Part shown: positions 1-8,593 of the stretch, one piece after another
Layout of the letters: every line of letters starts with the position of its first letter
Position numbering within the stretch: the stretch's first letter is position 1
Origin: a virus
Strand: one strand, 5' to 3'
Virus record (IMG/VR): IMGVR_UViG_3300047380_001224
Location: 1 to 24,726 of that record
DNA: 24,726 nucleotides
Position numbers and translations under genes: made by a program
Notes under the pieces: generated by a model
Seen by the model: the letters and a program-made list of their open reading frames with translations, nothing else
The model's database searches: none
What the model was told of the DNA's origin: nothing

Positions 1-3000
1 ACCATATCTAGCAACCTTGTTATTAGTGGAAATCTTACTGTTAGTGGTACGACCACTACCGTAAACACTGAGACGATCAACCTTGCTGATAATATCATTA
101 CTCTGAACAGTAATTTTACTGGTAACGACCCAACAGAAAATGCTGGTATAGAAGTAGAAAGGGGTGACCTCACTAACAAGTCATTCTTTTGGGATGAAAC
201 CAATGACAGATGGAACGCTGACTCATCTTTGATTGCGTCTTCCTTTATCAAACAAAGTAATAGTGGGGGCTTCTTAAAGGCGGATGGTACAGAGGATACT
301 AGTACGTATTTAACAGCTCATCCTACTATATCTGGAACAAGAGCAGATCAAGACAATAGTGGTAACTCTTTTATTCAGGATATTACATTTGATACAAATG
401 GTCACGTTTTAACTGTATCATCAGCGTCTGCCTCATTTACGGATACTAACTTTCATGCAATAAACTTAGGCACTGGCTATAATGCCTCTACTAAAACGCT
501 GACAATAGCAATGTCAGGAACCACAGATGTAACGGCAGACCTGACTGCTATTGATGCTGACAAATTAGACGGTCAAGAAGGCTCTTACTATAAAAATTAT
601 AATAATCTTGATAACAAGCCTGCTGTTATAGTAGATGATGATTTCACTAGTGCTGGATTTATGAAGACAGATGGGTCTGGTACGTATAGTGTTGATGGTA
701 GTACATACTTAACATCCGTTTCTTCGTCAGACGTTACACAACATTTGTCTGTTGTTACTCAATCTGCTAATGATGGCGGTGAGTTAAGTTTAGTAAATGG
801 AGAATTTAGGTTTAAACCAGCAGCAGTATCATCTTTTATAACATTAACTGATTTAAACGCTGCAAATGATACTCTTAACACATCAACTAGCGGTAGTCTT
901 AGTTATTCAAATGGTACTTTTACTTTTACTCCACCAGATTTAAGTGGTTTTTTAACGTCACTTCCTAGTCATAATCATAATGATTTATATTATACAGAGA
1001 CTGAATTAAATGCTGGTCAGTTAAATAATTTATATTATACTGAATCAGAGGTAGATGGTTTTCTTGGCAATAAAGATAATTATGAATCTTGGAGGCTTAC
1101 AGATGGTTCTAGCACTTACCTTATAAAAGGTAAAAATGGATCAGCTACTGCTAGTTTAGCGTTTAGCGGTACAAACGATGCTAGTGTAAGCGTTGCTCTT
1201 ATTCCTAATACTACAGACCAATATCAAGTTACTGTTGATGTTCAAACCCCTGCTGGTAGTAACTATTATCTTAATAGTATTACTGGTAACGGAAATAGCT
1301 CTGCATTAGAATTTGATTTTGCTGGAGACCCTAATAATTTAGCATCATTTACGCATGACTTTAGTCATAATCATAATGATATATATTACACAGAAACAGA
1401 GGTTGGTAACTTTTTTAATGGTACTACATCTATTTCAGGATACAATAAAAGTAATTGGGACACTGCATTTAACTGGGGTAACCATGCTAGCGCTGGATAC
1501 CTTACAGCAGTACCATCTGAGTTTTTGACACAGACAGAAGGTGATGCTAGATACCTTCAGCTTTCAGGTGGCACTCTTACTGGTTCATTAACTGTTCAGT
1601 CTGTAACTGCCATTAGCACAAACGCACCTAAGTTTCAGCTCAAAGAGTCGGATACTACCGACGAAAATAAAGAGATATTGTTAAGTGGTGGTGACTTCTT
1701 TATTCGTAATCTTAATGATGATGGTACAGTTCCAAGTAATGAAAATATACTAAAGATAAGCCACGAAGGTGTCGTAACCTTATTGGCTCAGGGTACTACA
1801 ACTGCTGAGAATCTTAACGCTTTGTTTCAGAATAGTGATGGTGTTTTAAAACGTAGAACACTTGGTTCTAATGCGTTTAATAGTACCACAATACCAACCA
1901 ACAATAATCAGTTGACTAATGGCGCTGGGTACACTACTAATGTAGGAGACATTACAGGTGTAACAGCAGGAAATGGTCTTAGTGGTGGTGGAACGTCAGG
2001 GGCGGTTACATTAGCGGTAGACTTTAGCGAGCTTCCTAGTAATCCACCTGTAGCTATAGATTCTACAGACCAACTTATATGGTACGAAACAGTCTCTGGA
2101 ACAGAAAATAGAACAGTTATAAGTTCATTTCCATTATCTGCTTTTGATAATGATAGCTCATTTATAAATCAAACAAGTGGTGACGCCAGATACCTACGAA
2201 GTAATGCGGATGATACTACTACAGGTAATATTACGATAGGCAAGGCAGACCCAGTATTAATACTCAATGATACTAGTGCCTCAAATTCCACTGTCTTAAC
2301 CGCATTTACAAGCTATAGGGCGCAAGGTTCTGAAAAAGGTTTTGTTGGATACGGTAGTGGAAGCAATAACTACTTGTATGTCAGGAACGGTGATGGCAGA
2401 ATAGATATACAAGGCTCAACTGGCATATATTTAAATAGTGATACTACGCTTAGCGGTGACTTAGATGTAACAGGTGCAATAGTATTGGAAGATTCTCAAC
2501 CTATAAAATGGGATACCAATAATATACTGAGTCACAACGGTACATCTACCTATTTAGGAGACGCAGCATCAGCTTCTACCTTGACTCTAAGTGGAGGTAA
2601 TGGGACTTTTGAAGGAGATTTATCTATAACAGGTGGGGATTTAACTTTAGGAACAGATTCTATTGCTTCAAATATCAATGCTGTAGGAGATGTTCTAGCA
2701 TTCAAAGTAGATTCAAATGAGAACTCAGGCGGTACGCCAAATATTCAGTTTAAAGTTGGTGCTGCTACTGAACTGACTATAAATGGGTCTAGTGCAACTT
2801 TTGCAGGTGACCTTGAGGTTGATGGTAGTTTAGGCGTTGACCAAAGCAGTCCTCAAGGGTTAATTCACATAGGTAATGGCTCTGGTGCTAGCGCTTATCA
2901 GAGTGGAAATGGTGGTCTTACAATAGAAAGAAGTGGTAGAGCCGCAATAAACCTCCTGACTCCAAATACAAGCGATGCTTATATATTCTTTGCCGACCCT

Positions 3001-6000
3001 CAAGCGTCTAATGCTGGATATATTGGGTACGAACACGCTAGTGATAGGATGGTATTTAGGTCTCAAGATGATTTTTACTTTCAGGGTAATAACGTAGGGA
3101 TTGGTACGGATAGTCCTAATTATAAATTAGAAGTAAATGGTAACGCGGAGTTTTTAGATAATGTAAATATTAAAAGTAACAGTTACGACGACTACCAAAT
3201 AGCAGTTGATTCAGTAGGATTCTCAATATATAATAGAACTGATTCTGCTTATAACATGACAATTGACCATACAGGCAACGTAGGTATTGGTACTACTAGT
3301 CCTACATCTAAAGTTTCTATTACTGACAGTGCTACAATGTATGCTGCCGTTGATGGCGTACTTCTTGACATAAAAAGAAATGCCTCTAATGGTGGCGAGA
3401 CTACTGGTAGAGTTGGGTTAAGACTAGCTAATAACAGCAATGGATTTAACATATATTATGGCGGAACAACTGATAGATTAAGATTTGTAGATGGTAGTAA
3501 TCTTGAGGTGCTGTCTTTAAAAAATGGTGGTAACGTAGGCATAGGCGCTACTAATCCTGCGCAGAAGCTAGTCGTTAATGGTGGTATTCATGCCTATGGA
3601 AACATAACTACACCAGCTTCAGGTGTGAATGGCTTGTTAATGGACTATTACATTAGTGATTCTCGTTTTTGGTCAAGAGGTACTACAGGTGGTGGTACAA
3701 GAGGTGGGTTTAAGTTTTATCAACTAGAAGCAGATGGTACTAATCAAATAACATCATTTGCATTAGACACCTCAGGTAACGCTACATTTGGTTATGACCT
3801 TGAGGTTAGTGGAATCACAGACACTACACGCCTGATAAGGTCTCACGACAGAAACAGTTCAGGTAACGCTGACCCTTCTGAGCGTTATCCTATAGGACAT
3901 CACACGCTGGGCGAAGAAGTATTTAGTATAGACCCAACTTGGTCACAAGACGAACTTAGAATATTCTTTAATTCTAATAACGTATCGTGGTTAGCAGACA
4001 GTGATGCTCCGTCAGGGTACGCCATAAAGATAGATGGCACTACAAACGTGGGCGGTCAATACGGTAGCGGGTTTCCATATATACCTGTGTACGATGGTGA
4101 CGTATTCTACATGGAATACTACATAAAAACACCAAACACCAATACTGGAATTGCTAGAGTCTATGTAGGAAGTAACGAATATAACCAATCATTTAGTAGT
4201 CTGGGTGGTAATCCTGGCTCGTTTGGATATTGGGTTAATTCGGGTACTACATTTTCACCGAATACTCCTTGGCAGAAAAGGTCAGGTTACATTAAGAATA
4301 CTGGTGGAAGCAATGTCGTTGGTGAGTTTGAGTCAGGCGTAAAATACTGGACACCACTGGCTCTTTGGAACTATCAAACAAGTTCTCAAGACATATACAT
4401 TTCAGGGTGGCGAGTTATACGAGTCAAACAAGATGGTAACAGATTTTTTTCAGGTAATGTTGGAATAGGGTTGGGTACTACTAACCCAGCAGTACCCCTT
4501 CATGTTAGTGGTGGTTCTAATGTTGCCGCAAGGCTTGAAACCACGTCTGATGTTACGTTACAACTTCTAAGCAGTAACTCTTGGACAGGGATACGGTTTG
4601 ATGATGGTGGAGGCATAAACGATACGATATGGTACAATGGGTCAAACGGTACATTTGCTATAGGTGGTGGTGGTTCTAACGTAACTGGTAAAAAACTACA
4701 CATAGATGGCGGTGTATCCATTGGTAGTAGCGCTGATAATTTATCTGTTCCATCTAATGGGTTGTATGTTGAGGGTAACGTAGGTATTGGTATTCATACG
4801 CCTGCTACTAAATTACATTTAACTGAAACTAGTTCTGCATTCCAATTTACAGCAGATACAGGAACAGCTGGAGATGGTAGATTAAATATAGGTCATTTTT
4901 CCAATGGTACGTTTATAGGTACTTACGGTGATGATGGAGGAGCAGCTGATGTACTTAGATTTGGTACCCACTCTGGTGATGAACGTATGCGCATCGACTC
5001 AAGTGGTGACGTAGAAATAGGTACTACTAATAACGTTGCTACTAGAAAGCTAACTATAGACTCAAGTACTGTATCTAAAATAAACCTTGATGTAGGTAGC
5101 GAAGGTACTGTTGGAAACTTTGAGGCTAGGTCTGGTGAAGTAAGTATAGGTGCAGACACTGCGGCTGACTTACACCTAAAAACATCAGGAACAGACCAAG
5201 TAACTATTGATTATATAGGTAACGTAGGTATTGGTACGACTTCGCCTGACAAAAAGCTACATTTAAGCGATGCTTCAAGAGTTGATATACTTTTTGAAAG
5301 AGTTGGTTCTGAAAAACACTTTATACGAAAGGATGGTGATTATTTAAGATTTAGAGGTAATGACGATTCTACTATTCTTTTTGAGTTAAGGAACAATTCT
5401 AGTGGAAATGTTGCTTCTTTTGGAGGTAATCTAGGTATTGGTATTTCTAGTCCTGCACAACTCGTTAGTGGAACAGAAAGGGTTTTACATATTCAGAATA
5501 GTAACGTTGCCTCTGTAAACCTTGATTCTACAGGTGCGTCTGGTAATACATATGTTTTATCTAGTACTGCAGCAGGAGACTTCAGGGTATATGATCATGA
5601 TGCTAACAGTGTTAGATTTCTTATAGACGAAGATGGTAGCGTAGGTATTGGTACTACTAGTCCTTCAACTGCACTGCATATTGACCAACCATCAAATAAT
5701 AGAGCTGGTGGATTATATCTTGAAAGAGATGGTTCTAATTATGGTTTATCTGCATTTGTAAACTCTGGTGGTTACGGAGTTATTGGTAGTAATGGAAATT
5801 TTACTACTGATATTATTACAATGAATTTGAATAATGGTAACGTAGGTATTGGTACTACTAGTCCTTCTGTTAAACTTGACATAAGTCAAGATGACAATAC
5901 TACTAATGATTTAGATGTTTTAAACTTGAAAAGAGTATGGTCTTCAGCTACTAGTGCAGATAGGTCTCATGGAATTAAGTTTTCTGATACAAACGCTACA

Positions 6001-6972
6001 TTAGCTAACATATATGCAGACCGTACAAATTCTGGTGCTAATTATAACGGTGATTTGGTATTTGTAACAAACAGTGGGGCTTCGGGTACAAATACATCTG
6101 AAAAAATGCGCATCGACTCAACAGGCAACGTAAACATCTATGGAACAGACAATAGACCACTAGCAATAACCTCTTTTGCTACAGTTTCTGCTGGTGCTGG
6201 CTGGGATTTAAATGCTACATCTGGCAATGGTGTAGTTACTGTTTCTACTGGCGGCACAGAACGTATGCGCATTGACTCATCATCTACAACTAAAATAACT
6301 TCAGATGGTCAAAATGTTGCTGGTACAATATTAGAATTACACTTTCCTAATAACAACACTAATGATAGATGTGCTACAATTAACCTTACTAACAATGTAG
6401 GTGGTTATGCAGCTATAGAAGGCGGTACTTCTGGAGCAAACAATAGTGGGTATATAGCGTTTAAAACTGATGATGCAGGAACTCAAAGCGAAAAGATGCG
6501 TATCCTTCCAAGTGGTGGTATTACCTTCAATGGAGATACGGCAACTGCTAATGCCCTTGATGATTACGAAGAAGGAACGTTTACACCACAGATTCATGCA
6601 GGGGCTAGTAACACTTCTTTTAACTCTAATAACTATGGCAAATACACTAAGATAGGTAACGTAGTGCATTGTTCAGGTAGATTTAGCGTAACTTCAATTA
6701 CAGCTGGAAGTTCAAGTACCAACGTAGAACTGGGTGGGCTTCCATTTGCCGCTAACACACCTCTTGGTACGAGCACAGGAGCTGTTGCAGGTAGCATAGG
6801 GTTTGCGAGTGGGTTTGCAGGCGAAGCACCAACTATGATGCAAATTAGAGATGGTGAAACAAATGCTTTCTTATATTTTCAGAACTCAAGCCTAGGAATT
6901 AGTAATTTAAAGGGCAACGACTTTGGAACTGGCGCACACTCTATTGTATTTCAAATAACTTATCACGTTTAA
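1..6972 (+). CDS. Long tail fibre / receptor-binding protein (5' end outside window)
   Basis: The frame is open from the first base, so the true start lies upstream; at least 2,323 residues are visible. It probably forms the distal tail fibre that contacts the host surface. Window residues 7-17 (LVISGNLTVSG) belong to a module common in marine phage fibres. SHNHND/YYTETE repeats lie near residues 323 and 456; HxH motifs in fibres often bind metal. An LSGGTLTGSLTV segment sits near 520. From about residue 1030 on, roughly ten copies of a GNVGIGTTSP-like motif recur, spaced about 67-70 residues apart in the last third, with MRIDSSG-type motifs between them. The C-terminal domain begins at DYEEGTFTP near residue 2188. 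No S74-type intramolecular chaperone is recognisable. Family assignment is from repeats and composition; receptor specificity cannot be read. Confidence 0.88.
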   Translation, partial: TISSNLVISGNLTVSGTTTTVNTETINLADNIITLNSNFTGNDPTENAGIEVERGDLTNKSFFWDETNDRWNADSSLIASSFIKQSNSGGFLKADGTEDTSTYLTAHPTISGTRADQDNSGNSFIQDITFDTNGHVLTVSSASASFTDTNFHAINLGTGYNASTKTLTIAMSGTTDVTADLTAIDADKLDGQEGSYYKNYNNLDNKPAVIVDDDFTSAGFMKTDGSGTYSVDGSTYLTSVSSSDVTQHLSVVTQSANDGGELSLVNGEFRFKPAAVSSFITLTDLNAANDTLNTSTSGSLSYSNGTFTFTPPDLSGFLTSLPSHNHNDLYYTETELNAGQLNNLYYTESEVDGFLGNKDNYESWRLTDGSSTYLIKGKNGSATASLAFSGTNDASVSVALIPNTTDQYQVTVDVQTPAGSNYYLNSITGNGNSSALEFDFAGDPNNLASFTHDFSHNHNDIYYTETEVGNFFNGTTSISGYNKSNWDTAFNWGNHASAGYLTAVPSEFLTQTEGDARYLQLSGGTLTGSLTVQSVTAISTNAPKFQLKESDTTDENKEILLSGGDFFIRNLNDDGTVPSNENILKISHEGVVTLLAQGTTTAENLNALFQNSDGVLKRRTLGSNAFNSTTIPTNNNQLTNGAGYTTNVGDITGVTAGNGLSGGGTSGAVTLAVDFSELPSNPPVAIDSTDQLIWYETVSGTENRTVISSFPLSAFDNDSSFINQTSGDARYLRSNADDTTTGNITIGKADPVLILNDTSASNSTVLTAFTSYRAQGSEKGFVGYGSGSNNYLYVRNGDGRIDIQGSTGIYLNSDTTLSGDLDVTGAIVLEDSQPIKWDTNNILSHNGTSTYLGDAASASTLTLSGGNGTFEGDLSITGGDLTLGTDSIASNINAVGDVLAFKVDSNENSGGTPNIQFKVGAATELTINGSSATFAGDLEVDGSLGVDQSSPQGLIHIGNGSGASAYQSGNGGLTIERSGRAAINLLTPNTSDAYIFFADPQASNAGYIGYEHASDRMVFRSQDDFYFQGNNVGIGTDSPNYKLEVNGNAEFLDNVNIKSNSYDDYQIAVDSVGFSIYNRTDSAYNMTIDHTGNVGIGTTSPTSKVSITDSATMYAAVDGVLLDIKRNASNGGETTGRVGLRLANNSNGFNIYYGGTTDRLRFVDGSNLEVLSLKNGGNVGIGATNPAQKLVVNGGIHAYGNITTPASGVNGLLMDYYISDSRFWSRGTTGGGTRGGFKFYQLEADGTNQITSFALDTSGNATFGYDLEVSGITDTTRLIRSHDRNSSGNADPSERYPIGHHTLGEEVFSIDPTWSQDELRIFFNSNNVSWLADSDAPSGYAIKIDGTTNVGGQYGSGFPYIPVYDGDVFYMEYYIKTPNTNTGIARVYVGSNEYNQSFSSLGGNPGSFGYWVNSGTTFSPNTPWQKRSGYIKNTGGSNVVGEFESGVKYWTPLALWNYQTSSQDIYISGWRVIRVKQDGNRFFSGNVGIGLGTTNPAVPLHVSGGSNVAARLETTSDVTLQLLSSNSWTGIRFDDGGGINDTIWYNGSNGTFAIGGGGSNVTGKKLHIDGGVSIGSSADNLSVPSNGLYVEGNVGIGIHTPATKLHLTETSSAFQFTADTGTAGDGRLNIGHFSNGTFIGTYGDDGGAADVLRFGTHSGDERMRIDSSGDVEIGTTNNVATRKLTIDSSTVSKINLDVGSEGTVGNFEARSGEVSIGADTAADLHLKTSGTDQVTIDYIGNVGIGTTSPDKKLHLSDASRVDILFERVGSEKHFIRKDGDYLRFRGNDDSTILFELRNNSSGNVASFGGNLGIGISSPAQLVSGTERVLHIQNSNVASVNLDSTGASGNTYVLSSTAAGDFRVYDHDANSVRFLIDEDGSVGIGTTSPSTALHIDQPSNNRAGGLYLERDGSNYGLSAFVNSGGYGVIGSNGNFTTDIITMNLNNGNVGIGTTSPSVKLDISQDDNTTNDLDVLNLKRVWSSATSADRSHGIKFSDTNATLANIYADRTNSGANYNGDLVFVTNSGASGTNTSEKMRIDSTGNVNIYGTDNRPLAITSFATVSAGAGWDLNATSGNGVVTVSTGGTERMRIDSSSTTKITSDGQNVAGTILELHFPNNNTNDRCATINLTNNVGGYAAIEGGTSGANNSGYIAFKTDDAGTQSEKMRILPSGGITFNGDTATANALDDYEEGTFTPQIHAGASNTSFNSNNYGKYTKIGNVVHCSGRFSVTSITAGSSSTNVELGGLPFAANTPLGTSTGAVAGSIGFASGFAGEAPTMMQIRDGETNAFLYFQNSSLGISNLKGNDFGTGAHSIVFQITYHV

Positions 6973-6976
6973 ACTT

Positions 6977-7231
6977 ATGCTAGAAAAAAAAGAATCATAT
7001 ACGTCTATAGACATAAAAGAACTTGGGCAAGTGTCCTTACGAAAAACGACACGAGTAACTGACGATGGAACGGTCATATCCGAAAGCCATCACAGAGAGG
7101 TTAGGGTTCCTAACCAAGACATTACGGATCTGCCACAGCACGTGCAGAACACCATCAACGCATACTGGACTCAAGATGTCATAGATGCGTGGAACGATTT
7201 ACAACAACAAATAAACGAAGAATCACAATGA
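6977..7231 (+). CDS. Small tail-fibre-linked protein A, unknown function
   Basis: An 84-residue protein starting four bases after the fibre stop codon, so translation is probably coupled to the fibre. I do not recognise a named family. The second half (DITDLPQHVQNTINAYW, residues about 49-65) closely matches TITGLPDHYQSAINAFW in the next gene, and both begin with a strand-rich part containing S(V)-R/V-x-T/S segments. The two genes are therefore paralogues from a tandem duplication. Short genes after a fibre gene often encode fibre chaperones or fibre-tip accessory proteins. That is a possible role here, inferred from position only. The stop overlaps the next start (ATGA). Confidence 0.75.
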   Translation: MLEKKESYTSIDIKELGQVSLRKTTRVTDDGTVISESHHREVRVPNQDITDLPQHVQNTINAYWTQDVIDAWNDLQQQINEESQ

Positions 7232-7500
7232 GCCATATAACCACCCAATACGAAACAGTAAGTATTGATCCTAGCGGATCAGTATCAGTACGAGTCAGCA
7301 AGATATTTGTTGACGATAATGAAGTAGAAGTAGCAACCGCTAGAGAGAAGCAATACTTTCAGAGGGATGCTACGATCACAGGTTTACCAGATCACTACCA
7401 GTCAGCTATCAACGCTTTTTGGGCAGGGTTACCTGCTATAGAGGAGCCAGTAGAAGAAGAGGCACCTGTCGAAGAGTCAGGTGATGACACTGAGGAATAA
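7228..7500 (+). CDS. Small tail-fibre-linked protein B, paralogue of A
   Basis: A 90-residue protein. The start at 7228 is chosen because it overlaps the previous stop in an ATGA and gives an N-terminus (MSHITTQYETVSIDPSG) that aligns with protein A; a GTG 39 bases upstream is less likely. Residues about 50-66 (TITGLPDHYQSAINAFW) repeat the core of protein A. The last 20 residues are rich in Glu and Asp, unlike protein A. Function is unknown. Possible roles are an accessory or assembly factor for the fibre. The -35 element of the next transcription unit lies inside its last codons. Confidence 0.72.
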   Translation: MSHITTQYETVSIDPSGSVSVRVSKIFVDDNEVEVATAREKQYFQRDATITGLPDHYQSAINAFWAGLPAIEEPVEEEAPVEESGDDTEE

Positions 7501-7512
7501 TTTTTGTATAAT
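7484..7512 (+). promoter_or_regulatory. Sigma-70-like promoter for 7550-7864 unit
   Basis: ATGACA at 7484-7489 (5 of 6 to TTGACA), a 17-base spacer, then a perfect TATAAT at 7507-7512. The predicted start is near 7519, just before the GTTAACGTTAAC palindrome and about 31 bases upstream of the gene at 7550. Seen by eye; not tested. Confidence 0.55.
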
Positions 7513-7520
7513 ACAGTAAC

Positions 7521-7532
7521 GTTAACGTTAAC
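7521..7532. promoter_or_regulatory. Palindromic operator candidate GTTAACGTTAAC
   Basis: A perfect 12-bp palindrome placed at the predicted transcription start of the 7484-7512 promoter, a classic repressor position. It is built from overlapping AACGTT/GTTAAC units, so two half-site registers exist. The cognate protein is not identifiable from the window. Confidence 0.4.
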
Positions 7533-7549
7533 TAATTTGTATAAATACA

Positions 7550-7735
7550 ATGGAAAATAAAGAAGCCGTAATTGAAGAAAACAAGGCAATATTGCAGGAC
7601 TTACTTAATCAAAGAAAGTCGTTATCAATAAAGCTGGACCAAGTATCTTATCTCGTTCAAGGGTATGAAAATACTATAAAAAACCTTGAAGAAGAAACTG
7701 AAGAACAACAAGAACCAGAGGTAGAGGAGGTATAA
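7550..7735 (+). CDS. Small coiled-coil protein
   Basis: A 61-residue protein that is almost entirely charged helix (MENKEAVIEENKAILQDLLN at the N-terminus) and ends in a Glu-rich tail. The heptad-like spacing of Leu, Ile and Val suggests a coiled coil. No family is recognised. It starts its own short transcription unit with the tiny basic protein downstream. No clear SD precedes the ATG, and the upstream sequence is AT-rich. A structural or scaffolding role is possible, but nothing in the sequence proves it. Confidence 0.6.
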   Translation: MENKEAVIEENKAILQDLLNQRKSLSIKLDQVSYLVQGYENTIKNLEEETEEQQEPEVEEV

Positions 7736-7741
7736 CCAATC

Positions 7742-7864
7742 ATGCCGTCACACTATGGAAAGATGGGTCACAAAAATGATCCTAACAAGAAAAAGAAAAA
7801 GCCAAACGCCAAGAACGGCAGAATGGCTGCAATGAAAAAGACTGGTCGTAGTAAGAAAGGCTAG
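7742..7864 (+). CDS. Tiny basic Lys-rich protein (40 aa)
   Basis: A 40-residue product (MPSHYGKMGHKNDPNKKKKK start, GRSKKG end) with more than a dozen Lys and Arg. GAGGAGG at 7726-7732, inside the end of the previous gene, is spaced suitably for an SD. Similar short MPxHYGK-type basic proteins recur in marine phage genomes (from memory, not searched), usually without a function. Nucleic-acid binding is a reasonable guess from the charge. Its end overlaps the convergent membrane-protein gene by four bases. Confidence 0.6.
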   Translation: MPSHYGKMGHKNDPNKKKKKPNAKNGRMAAMKKTGRSKKG

Positions 7865-8070
7865 TTTATACCCATTTGAGGGAAGTCGTCATAGTACCTC
7901 TTCCCTCTTTCTATTTCTGAGGCATCCATATATCCTTTGATATATCCATTCTTAAAATGTTCCTCAGCTTTTTCCCTGCTACCCTCACTTGAAACGACAG
8001 TGGATCGCCCCATAGTCCAGCCCACAAAGAAAAAAGTAGTAGCCACAGAGATAAATACTAAAATTTCCAT
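7861..8070 (-). CDS. Small single-pass membrane protein
   Basis: A 69-residue protein. Residues about 3-20 (ILVFISVATTFFFVGWTM) form one hydrophobic segment, followed by a charged soluble tail (about 22-69) with acidic and basic helices. It starts five bases after the DnaA-like gene, so the two are probably cotranscribed. Nearness to the holin and endolysin leaves open a lysis role such as an inner-membrane spanin, but the tail is short and no outer-membrane partner is seen. I do not recognise the family. Confidence 0.6.
   Translation of the reverse strand: MEILVFISVATTFFFVGWTMGRSTVVSSEGSREKAEEHFKNGYIKGYMDASEIERGKRYYDDFPQMGIN
7878..7910 (+). terminator. Possible intrinsic terminator of the 7550-7864 unit
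   Basis: GAGGGAAG (7878-7885) and CTTCCCTC (7900-7907) form a perfect 8-bp stem with a 14-base loop, followed by a short TTTCTATTT tract. It lies inside the 3' end of the convergent minus-strand gene. The weak T-tract lowers confidence. Confidence 0.4.
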
Positions 8071-8075
8071 AAAAA

Positions 8076-8420
8076 TTATTTAGTGTGTTGAACCTTTTCT
8101 AAAAAGTCTTTCATATTTAGCTTGTAACGAGCTTTCTCGTTATAGTTAAGGGTTTTACATATCCTTAATATTTTATTAGCTCTACGCTCATTTCTGTGCT
8201 TGTTGTGCGTTCTTGTGGTTAACAGGTGGATAATTGTTGAGTGATCCTTTCTTCCTAATAATTCCGCTATGTATTTGTAGGTAAATTCCATTTCTCTTAA
8301 TACAATAGCGCAGGCTTGTCTTGCGTCAACAATTTCTGATCGTCTACTTTTATCTGTTAATTGTCTCTCTGTAACGCCAAACTCTATGCACGTTTGCTTT
8401 ATAACTGTTCTTTCTATCAT
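8076..8420 (-). CDS. Stand-alone DnaA domain IV-like DNA-binding protein
   Basis: A 114-residue protein that corresponds to the C-terminal DnaA-box-binding domain only; there is no AAA+ ATPase or domain I. Residues 15-33 (FGVTERQLTDKSRRSEIVD) match the basic-loop region of DnaA, and residues 48-67 contain the helix-turn-helix with the DnaA signature (IAELLGRKDHSTIIHLL). The RKDHST core corresponds to the DHST motif whose His and Thr contact bases in bacterial DnaA. Residues 68-114 are a basic extension. The protein should bind TTATCCACA boxes but cannot unwind DNA itself. One perfect box overlaps its own promoter region and another lies beside the putative phage origin. It could be an initiator helper, a transcription regulator, or a competitor of host DnaA. 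Confidence 0.85.
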   Translation of the reverse strand: MIERTVIKQTCIEFGVTERQLTDKSRRSEIVDARQACAIVLREMEFTYKYIAELLGRKDHSTIIHLLTTRTHNKHRNERRANKILRICKTLNYNEKARYKLNMKDFLEKVQHTK

Positions 8421-8447
8421 CTATTGTTCTCATTAGTTATTGTAGAA

Positions 8448-8484
8448 AAAAATACCCCCCACTAAGCAGTCTAGCACTGGGGGG
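8448..8484 (-). terminator. Minus-strand terminator, or attenuator in the DnaA-like leader
   Basis: CCCCCC (8455-8460) and GGGGGG (8479-8484) pair around an 18-base loop with an inner CTA/TAG pairing; on the minus strand a TATTTTTTT tract follows. It can end holin transcription. It also lies between the promoter at 8547-8575 and the DnaA-like start at 8420, so transcripts from that promoter must read through it. A 14-codon minus-strand ORF (8515-8471) ends inside the hairpin. Confidence 0.7.
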
Positions 8485-8538
8485 TTGATGCTCGCTTTAG
8501 ATAAGGAAGAAGCATGAAAACAACCCTATCCTCAAGAC

Positions 8539-8575
8539 TGTGGATAAATCTAAGTAACCTTAATCAATTAGTCAA
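8539..8575 (-). promoter_or_regulatory. Promoter with overlapping perfect DnaA box
   Basis: On the minus strand TTGACT (8575-8570), 17 bases, then TAGATTTA (8552-8545). A perfect DnaA box, TTATCCACA on the minus strand, occupies 8547-8539. It overlaps the last base of the -10 and the predicted start site. The element lies upstream of the DnaA-like gene (start 8420) and downstream of the holin gene. It has the same -35/-10 pattern as the promoter at 13982. Autoregulation is an inference. Confidence 0.55.
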
Positions 8576-8593
8576 GGTTTTTGTTGTGCAGAT

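Noticed and set aside
2860-6669. Minus-strand and out-of-frame ORFs within the fibre gene
   Set aside because: They are shadows of a repetitive low-stop coding sequence and show no protein-like patterns or start signals.
229-6972. Tail fibre gene starting at a TTG at 229
   Set aside because: The same frame is open from base 1 and encodes fibre-like sequence (LVISGNLTVSG), so the TTG is internal and the start lies upstream.
3085-6972. Diversity-generating retroelement acting on the tail fibre
   Set aside because: No reverse transcriptase gene and no template repeat with adenine-specific differences were found; the repeats look like ordinary internal duplications.
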